A stretch of 64,000 nt of DNA from Methanocella conradii HZ254. GTDB lineage: Archaea; Halobacteriota; Methanocellia; Methanocellales; Methanocellaceae. Shown here piece after piece: positions 41,758 through 50,794 of this stretch. Within the stretch, counting starts at the first letter, position 1. Each line of letters begins with the position of its first letter. Location: positions 124,001 through 188,000 of the forward strand of contig NC_017034.1 in NCBI RefSeq assembly GCF_000251105.1. The letters are read 5' to 3'. A program made the position numbers and the translations under genes. The notes below the pieces were generated by a model. It was not told where the DNA came from. It saw nothing but the letters and a program-made list of their open reading frames with translations, and made no database searches.

Positions 41758-42449
41758 TACAGGATGCGATCAAGGCTTTACAGGATGGGCAGCCGATACT
41801 CTTATACGATTTTGACGACCGTGAGGCCGAGACCGATATCGTGATTGGCGCCGAGTTTACGACGCCTAAAGAGGTCTATCGCCTGCGGCGGGACGCAGGA
41901 GGCCTCATCTGTACGGCCATCGATCCCGTGGCCTGCGAGAAGCTGGGCATACCGTATATGGCTGACGTGTTGAGGTATGCGGGCAACTCCGGCAACGGCT
42001 TCAAGGCCATCGAGTCCATCTACGAGAGGGCCGGCGACATCCCGTATGACTCTAAGTCGTCTTTCTCATTATGGGTGAACCACAGGAAGACTTTTACGGG
42101 CATAACGGACAATGACCGCTCTTTAACGATCACGAAGCTGGCTGAGGCCACCAGGAAGGCCATGAATGGCGGCCATGTCAACTTCGGCGCCGAGTTTCGC
42201 TCGCCCGGCCACGTGCCCCTCCTAAGGGCCGCCCCGAACCTGCTTAAAGATAGGAGGGGCCAGACTGAGCTTTCCATCGTATTGGCGAGGGCGGCTGGGA
42301 TCACCCCTGCCATGGTCATGTGCGAGATGCTCGACGGCGAGACGGGCAGGGCGCTCGGCAAAAAAGATGCCATCGCCTATGGCAAGAGGAACGGCCTCGT
42401 CTACGTAGAGGGCAAAGAGGTCGTGGACTACTTTAAAAGCATTTTATAA
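41754..42449 (+). CDS. ribB: 3,4-Dihydroxy-2-butanone 4-phosphate synthase
   Basis: The 231-residue protein starts MIQDAIKALQDGQPILLYDF and has DREAETDIVIGAEF, RRDAGGLICTAI, TGITDNDRSLTI and the catalytic-loop GHVPLLRAAP. It converts ribulose-5-phosphate to the four-carbon riboflavin precursor. It is translationally coupled to ribK through ATGA. Confidence 0.94.
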   Translation: MIQDAIKALQDGQPILLYDFDDREAETDIVIGAEFTTPKEVYRLRRDAGGLICTAIDPVACEKLGIPYMADVLRYAGNSGNGFKAIESIYERAGDIPYDSKSSFSLWVNHRKTFTGITDNDRSLTITKLAEATRKAMNGGHVNFGAEFRSPGHVPLLRAAPNLLKDRRGQTELSIVLARAAGITPAMVMCEMLDGETGRALGKKDAIAYGKRNGLVYVEGKEVVDYFKSIL

Positions 42450-42563
42450 AAATGTCTCGTACGCCGTCCTCGCAGTGTAATACTTTTCATGCCTGCGCGA
42501 CGGCATACCTATAATCATCACCTGGCCAGGGGGAGCGTCCTCGCCGGCGATAGTTATGGCCAT
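42444..42563 (-). CDS. Possible small ORF downstream of rps27ae
   Basis: Following rps27ae by 6 bp, an ATG opens 39 codons (MAITIAGEDAPPGQVMIIG...). It continues the orientation of the ribosomal operon and overlaps the ribB stop by 6 bp. No Shine-Dalgarno sequence and no recognised family; it may be chance or a worn gene. Confidence 0.25.
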   Translation of the reverse strand: MAITIAGEDAPPGQVMIIGMPSRRHEKYYTARTAYETFL

Positions 42564-42569
42564 AATGCT

Positions 42570-42752
42570 TTACTTTTTCTTATACTCGGTGTACCCGCAC
42601 TTGCCGCACGATAAACGGTCTGCGTGGCTCGCCAGGAATACGCCGTCGCCGCACCTCGGGCACGACTGGCCCTTGCGCACGACCTTGCCATCTTTCACTT
42701 CATACATGCGGGACTTCAGGCTCACGCCCTTTGCTGCCTTCTTCTCAGCCAT
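42570..42752 (-). CDS. rps27ae: Ribosomal protein S27ae
   Basis: The 60-residue zinc-ribbon protein has SCPRCGDGVFLASHADRLSC followed by GKCGYTEY, the C2-C2 motif of eS31 with the archaeal length (no ubiquitin fusion). It is last in the spt4-DPCK-rps24e-rps27ae operon. Confidence 0.94.
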   Translation of the reverse strand: MAEKKAAKGVSLKSRMYEVKDGKVVRKGQSCPRCGDGVFLASHADRLSCGKCGYTEYKKK

Positions 42753-42765
42753 TACGACCCCTCAA

Positions 42766-43119
42766 TTACTTCTTAGGCTCCGCCGGCTTCGCTTCGGCCT
42801 TAGGGGCTTCCGCGGCGGCCTCGCCCTCCTTCTTAGCTTCCTTCTTCTTCTCGTTCCGCTGCACGATGTGCTCGGCTTCGACGCTCTTCAGGCGCTCCAC
42901 GGTCTCGTATATCTTCGCGTAGCCCCTGGTCTCGCGCTTGCCGAACTCGGACCTCATGCGCTCGATGATGACGAGCTCCGGCCTGGAGTTCAAGTAGGCG
43001 GCTATCTTCGCCTTGATCTCCTCGCGAGAGGGCGTCCCAAGGTTATGGGAAACGCTAAACTTCACCTCACGCCTCTGTAACAGCGGATTCTTCTTCTCCT
43101 CAAGTACTTTTATGTCCAT
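42766..43119 (-). CDS. rps24e: Ribosomal protein S24e
   Basis: The 117-residue protein begins MDIKVLEEKKNPLLQRREV and has FGKRETRGYAKIYETVERLK. Its tail is Ala/Lys/Pro-rich, longer than in many archaea. It is eS24 of the small subunit and lies in the conserved archaeal operon. Confidence 0.94.
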   Translation of the reverse strand: MDIKVLEEKKNPLLQRREVKFSVSHNLGTPSREEIKAKIAAYLNSRPELVIIERMRSEFGKRETRGYAKIYETVERLKSVEAEHIVQRNEKKKEAKKEGEAAAEAPKAEAKPAEPKK

Positions 43120-43135
43120 TCTATCACCTTTGAGG

Positions 43136-43660
43136 TCATTCTTTTATCATTTGCTCCATTAAGGAGCACGTTTCACGTTTTTTATCTTCAGTCACCCTCA
43201 CGGCCACCACGCCCTCGCTCGGCTGCCCGTAGAGGATGACCGAGCCAACGGGCGCGTAAACGCACGCAGGTATGACAGCCAGGTCCTCTTCCCCTTCCAC
43301 ATAGATGCGGACAGGCCTTTCAGAGTACATGTTATCCCTTATGGCGCCGATAAGCTCCTCGGTGACAACGCCTGCGGGGTTCTTCACCCTCACGTCCATG
43401 AACGACTCGTGGGCCGTGCCCTTCTTCACCTCTATGTCGACGGGAAGCCGCATGGTAAGGTCGTCCACGATACACATGTCAGGCACCCTTCCTGATTTTA
43501 GCAGGAAGTACGTGGTCACGTCCCCGATGGAAATGACCTTCGGGGGGCTCTTAAAGCCCTTCAAGATTCCCCTGAGGCACTCTTCGCCTTTGCAGCGGTA
43601 CAGCTCTCCGAACGGCGCCTTAAGCCGCTCACGCAATGCCGGCGTCAGCCTATATGCCAA
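43136..43660 (-). CDS. GTP-dependent dephospho-CoA kinase (DUF359)
   Basis: The 174-residue protein has VISIGDVTTYFLLKSGRVPDMCIVDDL and VKNPAGVVTEELIGAI, with EGEEDLAVIPACVYAPVGSVILYGQP at the C-terminal part. This is the DUF359 family shown to be archaeal dephospho-CoA kinases that use GTP for the last CoA synthesis step. It sits between spt4 and rps24e, a conserved archaeal context. Confidence 0.9.
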   Translation of the reverse strand: MAYRLTPALRERLKAPFGELYRCKGEECLRGILKGFKSPPKVISIGDVTTYFLLKSGRVPDMCIVDDLTMRLPVDIEVKKGTAHESFMDVRVKNPAGVVTEELIGAIRDNMYSERPVRIYVEGEEDLAVIPACVYAPVGSVILYGQPSEGVVAVRVTEDKKRETCSLMEQMIKE

Positions 43661-43662
43661 CT

Positions 43663-43890
43663 TTACCGCACCTTCAGCGCGAACTTGCCGGGCCTCTTAA
43701 TACCCATTATTTTCGCTATCTCCGACTTCAGAGGGTCTACTATGACCAGGTAACCGCTCCAGTCCTCGCTCAGCGCGCCCGACTGGCAGGATGGGCATAC
43801 CTCCCCCTCGACGAGGCTGTGGCACTCCCTGCATGCCTTCAGGTTGCTGCCCTTCTTCCTGGCTCGGGATTCTCCTTTGATCTTCGCCAT
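43663..43890 (-). CDS. spt4: Transcription elongation factor Spt4 (RpoE2)
   Basis: The 75-residue zinc protein (KACRECHSLVEGEVCPSC, GYLVIVDPLKSEIAKIMGI) is archaeal Spt4, often annotated as RNA polymerase subunit E''. It pairs with Spt5 to raise RNA polymerase processivity. Two bp separate it from the kinase gene. Confidence 0.93.
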   Translation of the reverse strand: MAKIKGESRARKKGSNLKACRECHSLVEGEVCPSCQSGALSEDWSGYLVIVDPLKSEIAKIMGIKRPGKFALKVR

Positions 43891-43983
43891 CTAGATAACT
43901 CCGGAAATTTTGATTTTGATTGCCTCAGGTAGTTGAGACGACATAGTAACTTCGAAGTATATATAGATATTCGAGCGCCGGTC

Positions 43984-44472
43984 TCAGGGCCACCAGAATA
44001 TCGGCCATGGCGGGAAGGCGTAGCATTGTCTTGAGATAATTGCTATTATCCAGTATAGCTGTTGTATGAAATGCCAGCCTTCCATGTAGGGCGCGTTTGG
44101 CACTGGTGGGATGCGAGGCTCTGGAGTGGCGGAAGGCTCAGGCGTCGGGGTTGGCCGTTCAGCCGTGCGCTCCCACCGCTGAGGCATGGCCTGCTGCATC
44201 TGGACCGGCGGCTGCACGGCCACAATAGGCGGATACTGCGAAGGCCGGGGGTAATAAGGCCCCGGCAACGTCATGTTATATGGCTCCGGCGTGGGTGAAG
44301 GGACGGCTTTCCGGGCGCCTTTACCGCCTAAAGCCACAGACGTATGGTTTTTCATGCCATGGTCCCCCGTCTTATACGCAGTCAAATAGCTGGAGACAAG
44401 GAGCGCAATGGCTATGGCCACCATGGCAAGAACGGCCAATGTAAGTCCAAACTTTAAAAGGTCATGCGCCAT
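43984..44472 (-). CDS. Membrane-anchored proline-rich protein
   Basis: The 162-residue protein has one N-terminal membrane helix (FGLTLAVLAMVAIAIALLVSSYL) followed by a low-complexity Pro/Thr/Tyr-rich ectodomain (PTPEPSATPEPRIPPVP, RPSQYPPIVAV). The C-terminus contains another hydrophobic, Trp-rich segment. No family is recognised. Proline/threonine-rich ectodomains are common glycosylation or S-layer spacer features; that is inference. Start at 44472 chosen over an upstream ATG at 44478. Confidence 0.6.
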   Translation of the reverse strand: MAHDLLKFGLTLAVLAMVAIAIALLVSSYLTAYKTGDHGMKNHTSVALGGKGARKAVPSPTPEPYNMTLPGPYYPRPSQYPPIVAVQPPVQMQQAMPQRWERTAERPTPTPEPSATPEPRIPPVPNAPYMEGWHFIQQLYWIIAIISRQCYAFPPWPIFWWP

Positions 44473-44635
44473 GCTCACGCCAAATGATGGTATAGGGCGG
44501 GCAAGGATAAACGTGATGGCATATTTTAGCGGAAATAGGAATGCGCGCTAAACACGCCATTAGCCCACAAATCCAAGTAAAATAAGCAATAAATTATTAA
44601 ATTGTTAATTAAAAAATTTATTTTTGGTCCTATTG

Positions 44636-47011
44636 ATGAGCAAGAGCCATAAGTCACGGTGTAAGTCATCCAGGAAAGGTGGCGTAGAAGTATCGGAAAA
44701 AGCGATGAGAATAAGCAGCCCCACGTTCTTGCTGGCGGGCATCATGCTTCTGGGCCTTGTCATCAGGTCATTACCTGCACTGTATTGCATAGTCGGGGGA
44801 AAAGTCATATTCCTCGACCTGGATGCATATTATCACATGAGGCGGACCATATATGCTCTACACCATTTCCCGGCCGTGAACAACTTCGACTCATACGTCG
44901 ATTACCCGTATGGGTTCTACATAGGCTGGCCTCCGCTATTCGACATCATCACGGCCGCTGCAGGGCTCCTGGCCGGGCTCGGCCGCCCGGATGCCCTCAC
45001 CATCGAGATTGCGGCTTCTGTCATGCCAGTCCTGATGGGCGTTGCCACAATCGCCCTCACCTATTTTATTGTTAAGGATGTCATGAACGAGAAGGCAGCC
45101 CTGCTCGCCGCATTGCTCATGGCCATAATGCCTGGGGCCATTTTCCGCTCGCTGTTCACCATAGTCGACCATCATGCCCTTGAAGTGCTAGTCTCGCTTA
45201 CGATGTACCTATTATTTTTACGCTCAGTATCCTCAGCTAAAAAATCGGGCCTTAGCATTTCGAGCCTAAGACCTGCACTTGTATATGCCATCGCTGCGGG
45301 CGTGGCAACGGCTTGCATGGTGTTCTCATGGGACGGGGCGCCCATTTTTATAAGCATCATCGTCGCCTATGCTATCGCCCAGTATGCCTATGATGCCCTC
45401 CACAAAGAACGCTCTGACTATCTGGCCATAGCCGGCGTCATCCTCTCCTCGATGGCTCTAATCATCGTGGCCCCAATAGTAGCCACGGGCGCCAAGAACC
45501 CGAAAATAGCCTTTAGCGCCTTTAGCCTATCGTGGTTCCATATCATTTACTTGCTATCCATCGTATTCTTTTTCATCGCCACGGGCGTCATCTCCATAGT
45601 CCTTTATAAATGTAAGGCGCGCTGGTACACGATGCCGGCCATCATCATCGCAATGGCCGCGACCGCGGCGACAGCCCTCAAGCTTGCATTGCCTGATTTC
45701 CTCACGGGCATAGAATTAGGCATAGCCTACCTGGGGGGCTCGATAAAGGTGATGAGCACCATAGCCGAGGCGGAGCCCCTTTTCATCGTGAGCGACCAAT
45801 TATCATTGACTGTCCCCTGGTCGTTTTTCTCTATAGCCGGCCCCATCGCCGTTCTCGGGCTGATCGCATATCTCTTTTCGCTAAAGGATAAAAAGCTTAA
45901 AAACGCAGAGCTTTTCCTCCTCGTGTGGACCATCATCATGATCATCCTGGGATTAATGCAAAAACGATTCATGAACCTGCTCGCGGTGAACGTGGCGATT
46001 TTCGCGGGGTTCGCCATCTATGGGGCTTTAGAGCTGGCAGGCCTTGAGCAATACTTCTCCAATTTGAAAAAAATCTCCGCGTCCAGGTCCGGCTCTATGC
46101 CCGCCACGCTTCTCGGCGCGTGCGCGGCCATTGTGCTCCTCCTGATACCCGTATTGCTTAGCAGTGTGGCGATGGCAGGCTCGCCACCGATATATGCCCT
46201 GGACTGGAATGAGGCGTGTCAGTGGGTTAATTATAATACGCCTAAGACTTCTTATGCTTATTCTGCGGACATTGGCACTCATCCTGAGTATGGCGTAATG
46301 TGCTGGTGGGACTACGGCAATTATATCTTATACAGGGCTGAGCGCCCGGCCGTGGCCAACAACTTCCAGACGGGGGTCGAGGACGCTGCCCGCTTCTTCG
46401 TGGCCCAGGATGAGGAGACGGCGAACGCGATAATGGATAAGCGGAACGCGAGGTACGTCATGGTCGATTATCGCATGGGCTCCCCGGCTTCGGGAGTGCA
46501 CAGCGGGATATTCGAAAACATGGCTTACCTGGCCGGCGAAGATCCGATGAGCTACCATGACAATACGGCTACAAATAAGGCCATGCCTGATATAAAATAT
46601 TATAATACAGTATATTATAAATTATTCAACCTGGATGGCTGCGGCGGGAGCGTCAACGGCCACTTTATCGACTCGCTTAAACACTATCGCCTGCTATACA
46701 TCACCGCCGGGGTGGACCCGGTGATGGTATTCGAGTACGTGAAGGGGGCCACGATAACGGGCAGGGCGGCCCCAGGCTCGACGGTTGAGCTCAGGCTAAA
46801 GCTCGCCTCACCTTATGGCCAGAGAACGTATTATAGCCAGACGATGGCCGGGCCGGACGGGCAATACGCCTTCGTCGTGCCCTACCCGACTTCATCCTCT
46901 TCATTCATAAAGACTGGCGCAGCATATACCATCACATCCGGCTCCACGTCATCGGAGGCCGAGGTGCCGGAGAGCGCCATAAAGGATGGACACGTGATAC
47001 AGGCCCAATAG
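44636..47011 (+). CDS. aglB: Oligosaccharyltransferase AglB (STT3), paralogue 1
   Basis: The 791-residue protein has about 11-13 membrane helices, the acidic motif FLDLDAYYHMRR, TIVDHHALEV, and the catalytic WWDYG signature (GVMCWWDYGNYILYRAERP) with the following DKRNARYVMVDYRMG motif. AglB transfers lipid-linked glycans to Asn in N-x-S/T sequons outside the cell, as for S-layer proteins. The C-terminal end is a beta domain (GATITGRAAPGSTVELRLKL). The ATG at 44636 is used; a TTG 12 nt upstream exists. Confidence 0.95.
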   Translation: MSKSHKSRCKSSRKGGVEVSEKAMRISSPTFLLAGIMLLGLVIRSLPALYCIVGGKVIFLDLDAYYHMRRTIYALHHFPAVNNFDSYVDYPYGFYIGWPPLFDIITAAAGLLAGLGRPDALTIEIAASVMPVLMGVATIALTYFIVKDVMNEKAALLAALLMAIMPGAIFRSLFTIVDHHALEVLVSLTMYLLFLRSVSSAKKSGLSISSLRPALVYAIAAGVATACMVFSWDGAPIFISIIVAYAIAQYAYDALHKERSDYLAIAGVILSSMALIIVAPIVATGAKNPKIAFSAFSLSWFHIIYLLSIVFFFIATGVISIVLYKCKARWYTMPAIIIAMAATAATALKLALPDFLTGIELGIAYLGGSIKVMSTIAEAEPLFIVSDQLSLTVPWSFFSIAGPIAVLGLIAYLFSLKDKKLKNAELFLLVWTIIMIILGLMQKRFMNLLAVNVAIFAGFAIYGALELAGLEQYFSNLKKISASRSGSMPATLLGACAAIVLLLIPVLLSSVAMAGSPPIYALDWNEACQWVNYNTPKTSYAYSADIGTHPEYGVMCWWDYGNYILYRAERPAVANNFQTGVEDAARFFVAQDEETANAIMDKRNARYVMVDYRMGSPASGVHSGIFENMAYLAGEDPMSYHDNTATNKAMPDIKYYNTVYYKLFNLDGCGGSVNGHFIDSLKHYRLLYITAGVDPVMVFEYVKGATITGRAAPGSTVELRLKLASPYGQRTYYSQTMAGPDGQYAFVVPYPTSSSSFIKTGAAYTITSGSTSSEAEVPESAIKDGHVIQAQ

Positions 47012-47115
47012 GCGCTTTTAATTAACTAGCCCAAGGTAGCCTTTGCTTTTGGTCCGCAGGCGTGCTTAGCGATAAGAATTTAATTACGAAGTTGAATCTA
47101 TTATGGGTTTTCATT

Positions 47116-49569
47116 ATGGGCTCTAAACGGAAGGCGCCTAACCGTGAGGCGCGAAAGGCGGATGCCGGAAGGCCCCTTGAAATTGGCGGAGGCATGGCCA
47201 AGTCGCCGCGCGCACCCATCAGGGTGGACAGCAATGTGATACTGCTTTTATCCATCTTTGTAGTGGCGCTCGCGCTGAGGCTGCTTCCCATCGCCTTCTG
47301 CCTATCGAATGAAGGCATCATGTTCTCAGAGTTTGACCCGTACTACCATATGCGAAGGATAGTCTATGCAGTAGACCATTTCCCGCTCCTCAACTCGTTC
47401 GACTCTTACGTGAACTACCCCTACGGGTATGGGATAAGCTGGCCTCCACTGTTTGACCTCATCGCCGCCTCGCTATCGCTCATCGTCGGCCTGGGAAGCC
47501 CCGGAAGGGGCACCATTGAGGCGGTATCTGCAGCCGTCCCGGTCCTGCTCGGCCTGCTCTCAATCGGGCTTCTCTATTACATTGTAAAGGACGCTATCGG
47601 CAGGGAAGCGGCGCTCGTCGCTGCGTTTTTCATGGCGGTGCTGCCCGCCTCCATCTTCAGGACCGCTTTCGCTTACACCGACCACCATGCCCTCGAGGTA
47701 TGCGTGTCCCTCGCGATGTACCTCTGCTTCATGAGGGCCGCTGCCTCTGCAAGGAAGGAAAAGCTAAGCTTCAAGAGCCTTAAAAAGCGGCCTCTGGTAT
47801 ATGCCGCCCTGGCGGGCATTGGCATGGCCGGCATGGTATTCTCGTGGGATGGCGCGCCCATCTTTATAGGCGTCATCGTGGCCTACTCGTTCATCCAGTA
47901 TGCGTATGACGCCTTCAGAGGCGAGGATACAGAACATTTAACCGTCACAGGCTTCATCGCATCGCTCATCGCCGTGACCATCGTTACGCCATTCATCATG
48001 GCCTGCCCTGCCGGGCGGGGTTTCGTGGTTTCCGCACTATACCTCTCATGGTTCCATATCCTTTATCTCGCAGCAATCGCCATGTTCTTCATAGCCATGT
48101 GGGGCCTGTTTAGGCTATGCTCGAACGTGAAGGCCCCGTGGTTCACGGCGCCGCTCGCAGCGCTCATAGGAATTGCCGTGCTCGTGGCATCGGCGAGATT
48201 CGCCCTCCCCCAGATGTTCAACGCACTCGAGGCGGGCATACAGTTCCTCATGGGCAGCGGCAACGTCCTGGTGACCATTGTGGAGGTGGAGCCGCTATTC
48301 AGCAATAACGGCCAGTTCTCCTTTGACGTGCCATGGGCTTACTTTTCTACCGGGGGCCTGCTGGCGATACTGGGATTTGCAGCCTTCCTCTTCACGAGGA
48401 ACTGGAAGAGCCTCAAGGAATCTGAGGTTTTCCTGCTCGTGTGGACCGTCATGGTACTCCTGCTTGGATTATTGCAGAAGCGCTTCGTCTACGTTCTTGC
48501 GGTGAACGTGGCATTGTTCGCGGGCTTCGCCATGTATGAGGCGCTGAAGCTCGCGGGCTTTTATGAACATTTGCCAGAGAGCCGCGGAAAGAAAGCCTCC
48601 CGCCAGAGGGGCGCCTCAATAACTCCCCCCATGGTGGCGGTGGCCATCGTATCGGCCATCCTGCTCATCCCCATATTAATGAGCGCCATATCCATCGCCG
48701 GCAGTATGGAGCCATATGCGCGGAACTGGAATGAGGCGTGCCGGTGGGTTGATGAAAATACGCCTAAGACCTCTTATGCTTATTCCGCGGACAATGGCAC
48801 CCATCCCGAGTATGGCATAATGTGCTGGTGGGACTACGGCAATTATATCTTATACGAGGCCGAGCGCCCGGCCGTGGCCAACAACTTCCAGACCGGCGTC
48901 GAGGATGCGGCACACTTCTTCATAGCCCAGGATGAGGCGTCCGCAAACGCCATAATGGAGAAGCGAAACGCAAAGTATGTCATGGTGGACTATCGCATGG
49001 GCTCGCCATGGGCAGGGGTGAGTAACGGCATATTCGAGAACATGCCATACCTGGCGGGCGAGGATTCGAATAGCTATCATATGAGCTATCTCATGCCCGT
49101 CCCGTACGGCAGCGAGCGGAAGCTCGATGGCAGCGCAAAGTATTATGGCTCGATGTACTCCCGCCTCTTCAACGGCGACGGCCTCGGAGGCAGGGATGGC
49201 CTGGGCTATCCCACGAATGGGCTGGAACACTACAGGTTGATATATATGACTCAGGGCAAAGATCCGGTCAAGGTGTTCGAGTATGTGAAAGGGGCTACTA
49301 TCAATGGTAAAGCTGCGCCAGGCTCAAAGCTGGAGCTATGGCTGAACGTCACGGCGCCCGATGGCGATCATGCATATTATAGCACGACGACAGCTGGCAT
49401 AGATGGCGCATACTCGTTCACGGTGCCCTACCCGACCTCCAGCACTGTGGGCATCGTTAAGACCGGTGATGCGTATACCATTAAGTCGGGCTCATCCTCT
49501 ATCCAGGTTCAGGTCTCTGCCAGCGCCGTTGACAATGGAGAAACCGTGGTCGCAGGTGGTATGCAATGA
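47116..49569 (+). CDS. aglB: Oligosaccharyltransferase AglB (STT3), paralogue 2
   Basis: The 817-residue paralogue has FSEFDPYYHMRRI, YTDHHALEV, WWDYGNYILYEAERP and MEKRNAKYVMVDYRMG. It is much like paralogue 1, and especially close around the WWDYG region. The ATG at 47116 is chosen; the upstream open frame to 47062 lacks good start features. The stop overlaps the beta-propeller gene by 4 bp. Two AglBs may differ in substrate glycan or acceptor. Confidence 0.94.
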   Translation: MGSKRKAPNREARKADAGRPLEIGGGMAKSPRAPIRVDSNVILLLSIFVVALALRLLPIAFCLSNEGIMFSEFDPYYHMRRIVYAVDHFPLLNSFDSYVNYPYGYGISWPPLFDLIAASLSLIVGLGSPGRGTIEAVSAAVPVLLGLLSIGLLYYIVKDAIGREAALVAAFFMAVLPASIFRTAFAYTDHHALEVCVSLAMYLCFMRAAASARKEKLSFKSLKKRPLVYAALAGIGMAGMVFSWDGAPIFIGVIVAYSFIQYAYDAFRGEDTEHLTVTGFIASLIAVTIVTPFIMACPAGRGFVVSALYLSWFHILYLAAIAMFFIAMWGLFRLCSNVKAPWFTAPLAALIGIAVLVASARFALPQMFNALEAGIQFLMGSGNVLVTIVEVEPLFSNNGQFSFDVPWAYFSTGGLLAILGFAAFLFTRNWKSLKESEVFLLVWTVMVLLLGLLQKRFVYVLAVNVALFAGFAMYEALKLAGFYEHLPESRGKKASRQRGASITPPMVAVAIVSAILLIPILMSAISIAGSMEPYARNWNEACRWVDENTPKTSYAYSADNGTHPEYGIMCWWDYGNYILYEAERPAVANNFQTGVEDAAHFFIAQDEASANAIMEKRNAKYVMVDYRMGSPWAGVSNGIFENMPYLAGEDSNSYHMSYLMPVPYGSERKLDGSAKYYGSMYSRLFNGDGLGGRDGLGYPTNGLEHYRLIYMTQGKDPVKVFEYVKGATINGKAAPGSKLELWLNVTAPDGDHAYYSTTTAGIDGAYSFTVPYPTSSTVGIVKTGDAYTIKSGSSSIQVQVSASAVDNGETVVAGGMQ

Positions 49570-50774
49570 AAAGGCTCCTTATAGCGCTCTTTGTCCTTGC
49601 AGTGCTGGCCCCTGCAATAGCTTTGGCTGATTGGCCCCAGGCGAGGCACGACGCACAGCACACCTCGGTGGCGGACTCTGCGCTTAAGCCCCCGCTGGCC
49701 GTGGACTGGCAAACCAATATAGGAGGAAAGGCCATTTCATCTCCCATAGTTTATAATGGCACGCTTTTTGCAGGGAATGGCGATGGCAAGGAGGTATACG
49801 CCCTCGACGCGGCCAGCGGCAGGCAGCTCTGGAAGTTCACGACGGGCGGCTCGGTAGAGTCCACACCTGCGGCCGCGAACGGCTCAGTAGTCGTTTGCTC
49901 ATACGACGGCTACGTATACAGGCTAGACGCCTCTAGCGGCAGGCAGCTCTGGAAGTATTACGCTAAGAGCGGCATCTACTCCTCGCCGCTTATATACGAT
50001 AACAAGGTCTTCGTGGGCACAGATGACGGGAGCTTCTATGCCCTGAACCTGGATAGTGGGCTTATAGCCTGGTCGCTCCCGAAGGCCACCCAATCGTCCC
50101 CTGCGGCTGATAATGGCAAAGTCTTCGTAGGCACATACGACGGCACCTTCTATGCCCTTGACGCAGAATCGGGCCACGAAGTATGGTCTTATGACACGAA
50201 GGACTCCATCCATTCATCGCCGCTAATTCATAATAATACCGTATACGTGGCAACCCGCAATGGGATGCTGTACGCCTTCGACACGATAAGCGGAAGCATA
50301 CGATGGACATATGACTTAGGGTATAATACCGATGCAACGCCCTCCATCAACCTGGCCACGGAGACGCTATACATAGGGACGTATGGTGGCAGGATATTCG
50401 CGCTTGACGCCACTAATGGAAGCTTAAGATGGGTGTCGGATTTCTACGGGCCGATATACCAGAGCGTGGCCGTATCGGGCTGTTTGTATGGGGCCACCCA
50501 GGATGGCAAGCTCTTCGCCCTCGACGGGGCGAACGGCTCAGGGCTCTGGACGTATAGCCTCAAGTCTGGGGCGTTCGCATCCCCGGCAGTAGACGGCGGC
50601 AGGCTGTACATGGCCACGCTTGGAGGCGACATCGTAGCGTTCAAGGAGTCTGCCGATACTCCCACTACGCCTCCATCCTCGACCAGCGAGCAGGCTTCAA
50701 CGCCATTCCTGGAGCCCATTATATGCGCCGCCGCCATCCTTCTAACGGCAAATTTATGCCGCAGGAACCGATAA
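49566..50774 (+). CDS. Secreted PQQ-type beta-propeller protein
   Basis: The 402-residue protein has a signal peptide (LLIALFVLAVLAPAIALA), eight or so repeats of the pattern VYALDAASGRQLWKF / SSPLIYDNKVFVGT, a Thr/Ser/Pro stalk and a C-terminal hydrophobic segment ending CRRNR. It resembles PQQ-binding-like or YVTN-type propellers used for protein interaction. It is translationally coupled to aglB2 and may help present glycoproteins or be a glycosylation target. Confidence 0.85.
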   Translation: MKRLLIALFVLAVLAPAIALADWPQARHDAQHTSVADSALKPPLAVDWQTNIGGKAISSPIVYNGTLFAGNGDGKEVYALDAASGRQLWKFTTGGSVESTPAAANGSVVVCSYDGYVYRLDASSGRQLWKYYAKSGIYSSPLIYDNKVFVGTDDGSFYALNLDSGLIAWSLPKATQSSPAADNGKVFVGTYDGTFYALDAESGHEVWSYDTKDSIHSSPLIHNNTVYVATRNGMLYAFDTISGSIRWTYDLGYNTDATPSINLATETLYIGTYGGRIFALDATNGSLRWVSDFYGPIYQSVAVSGCLYGATQDGKLFALDGANGSGLWTYSLKSGAFASPAVDGGRLYMATLGGDIVAFKESADTPTTPPSSTSEQASTPFLEPIICAAAILLTANLCRRNR

Positions 50775-50794
50775 AGAAGCAAGAGGAGAATATG

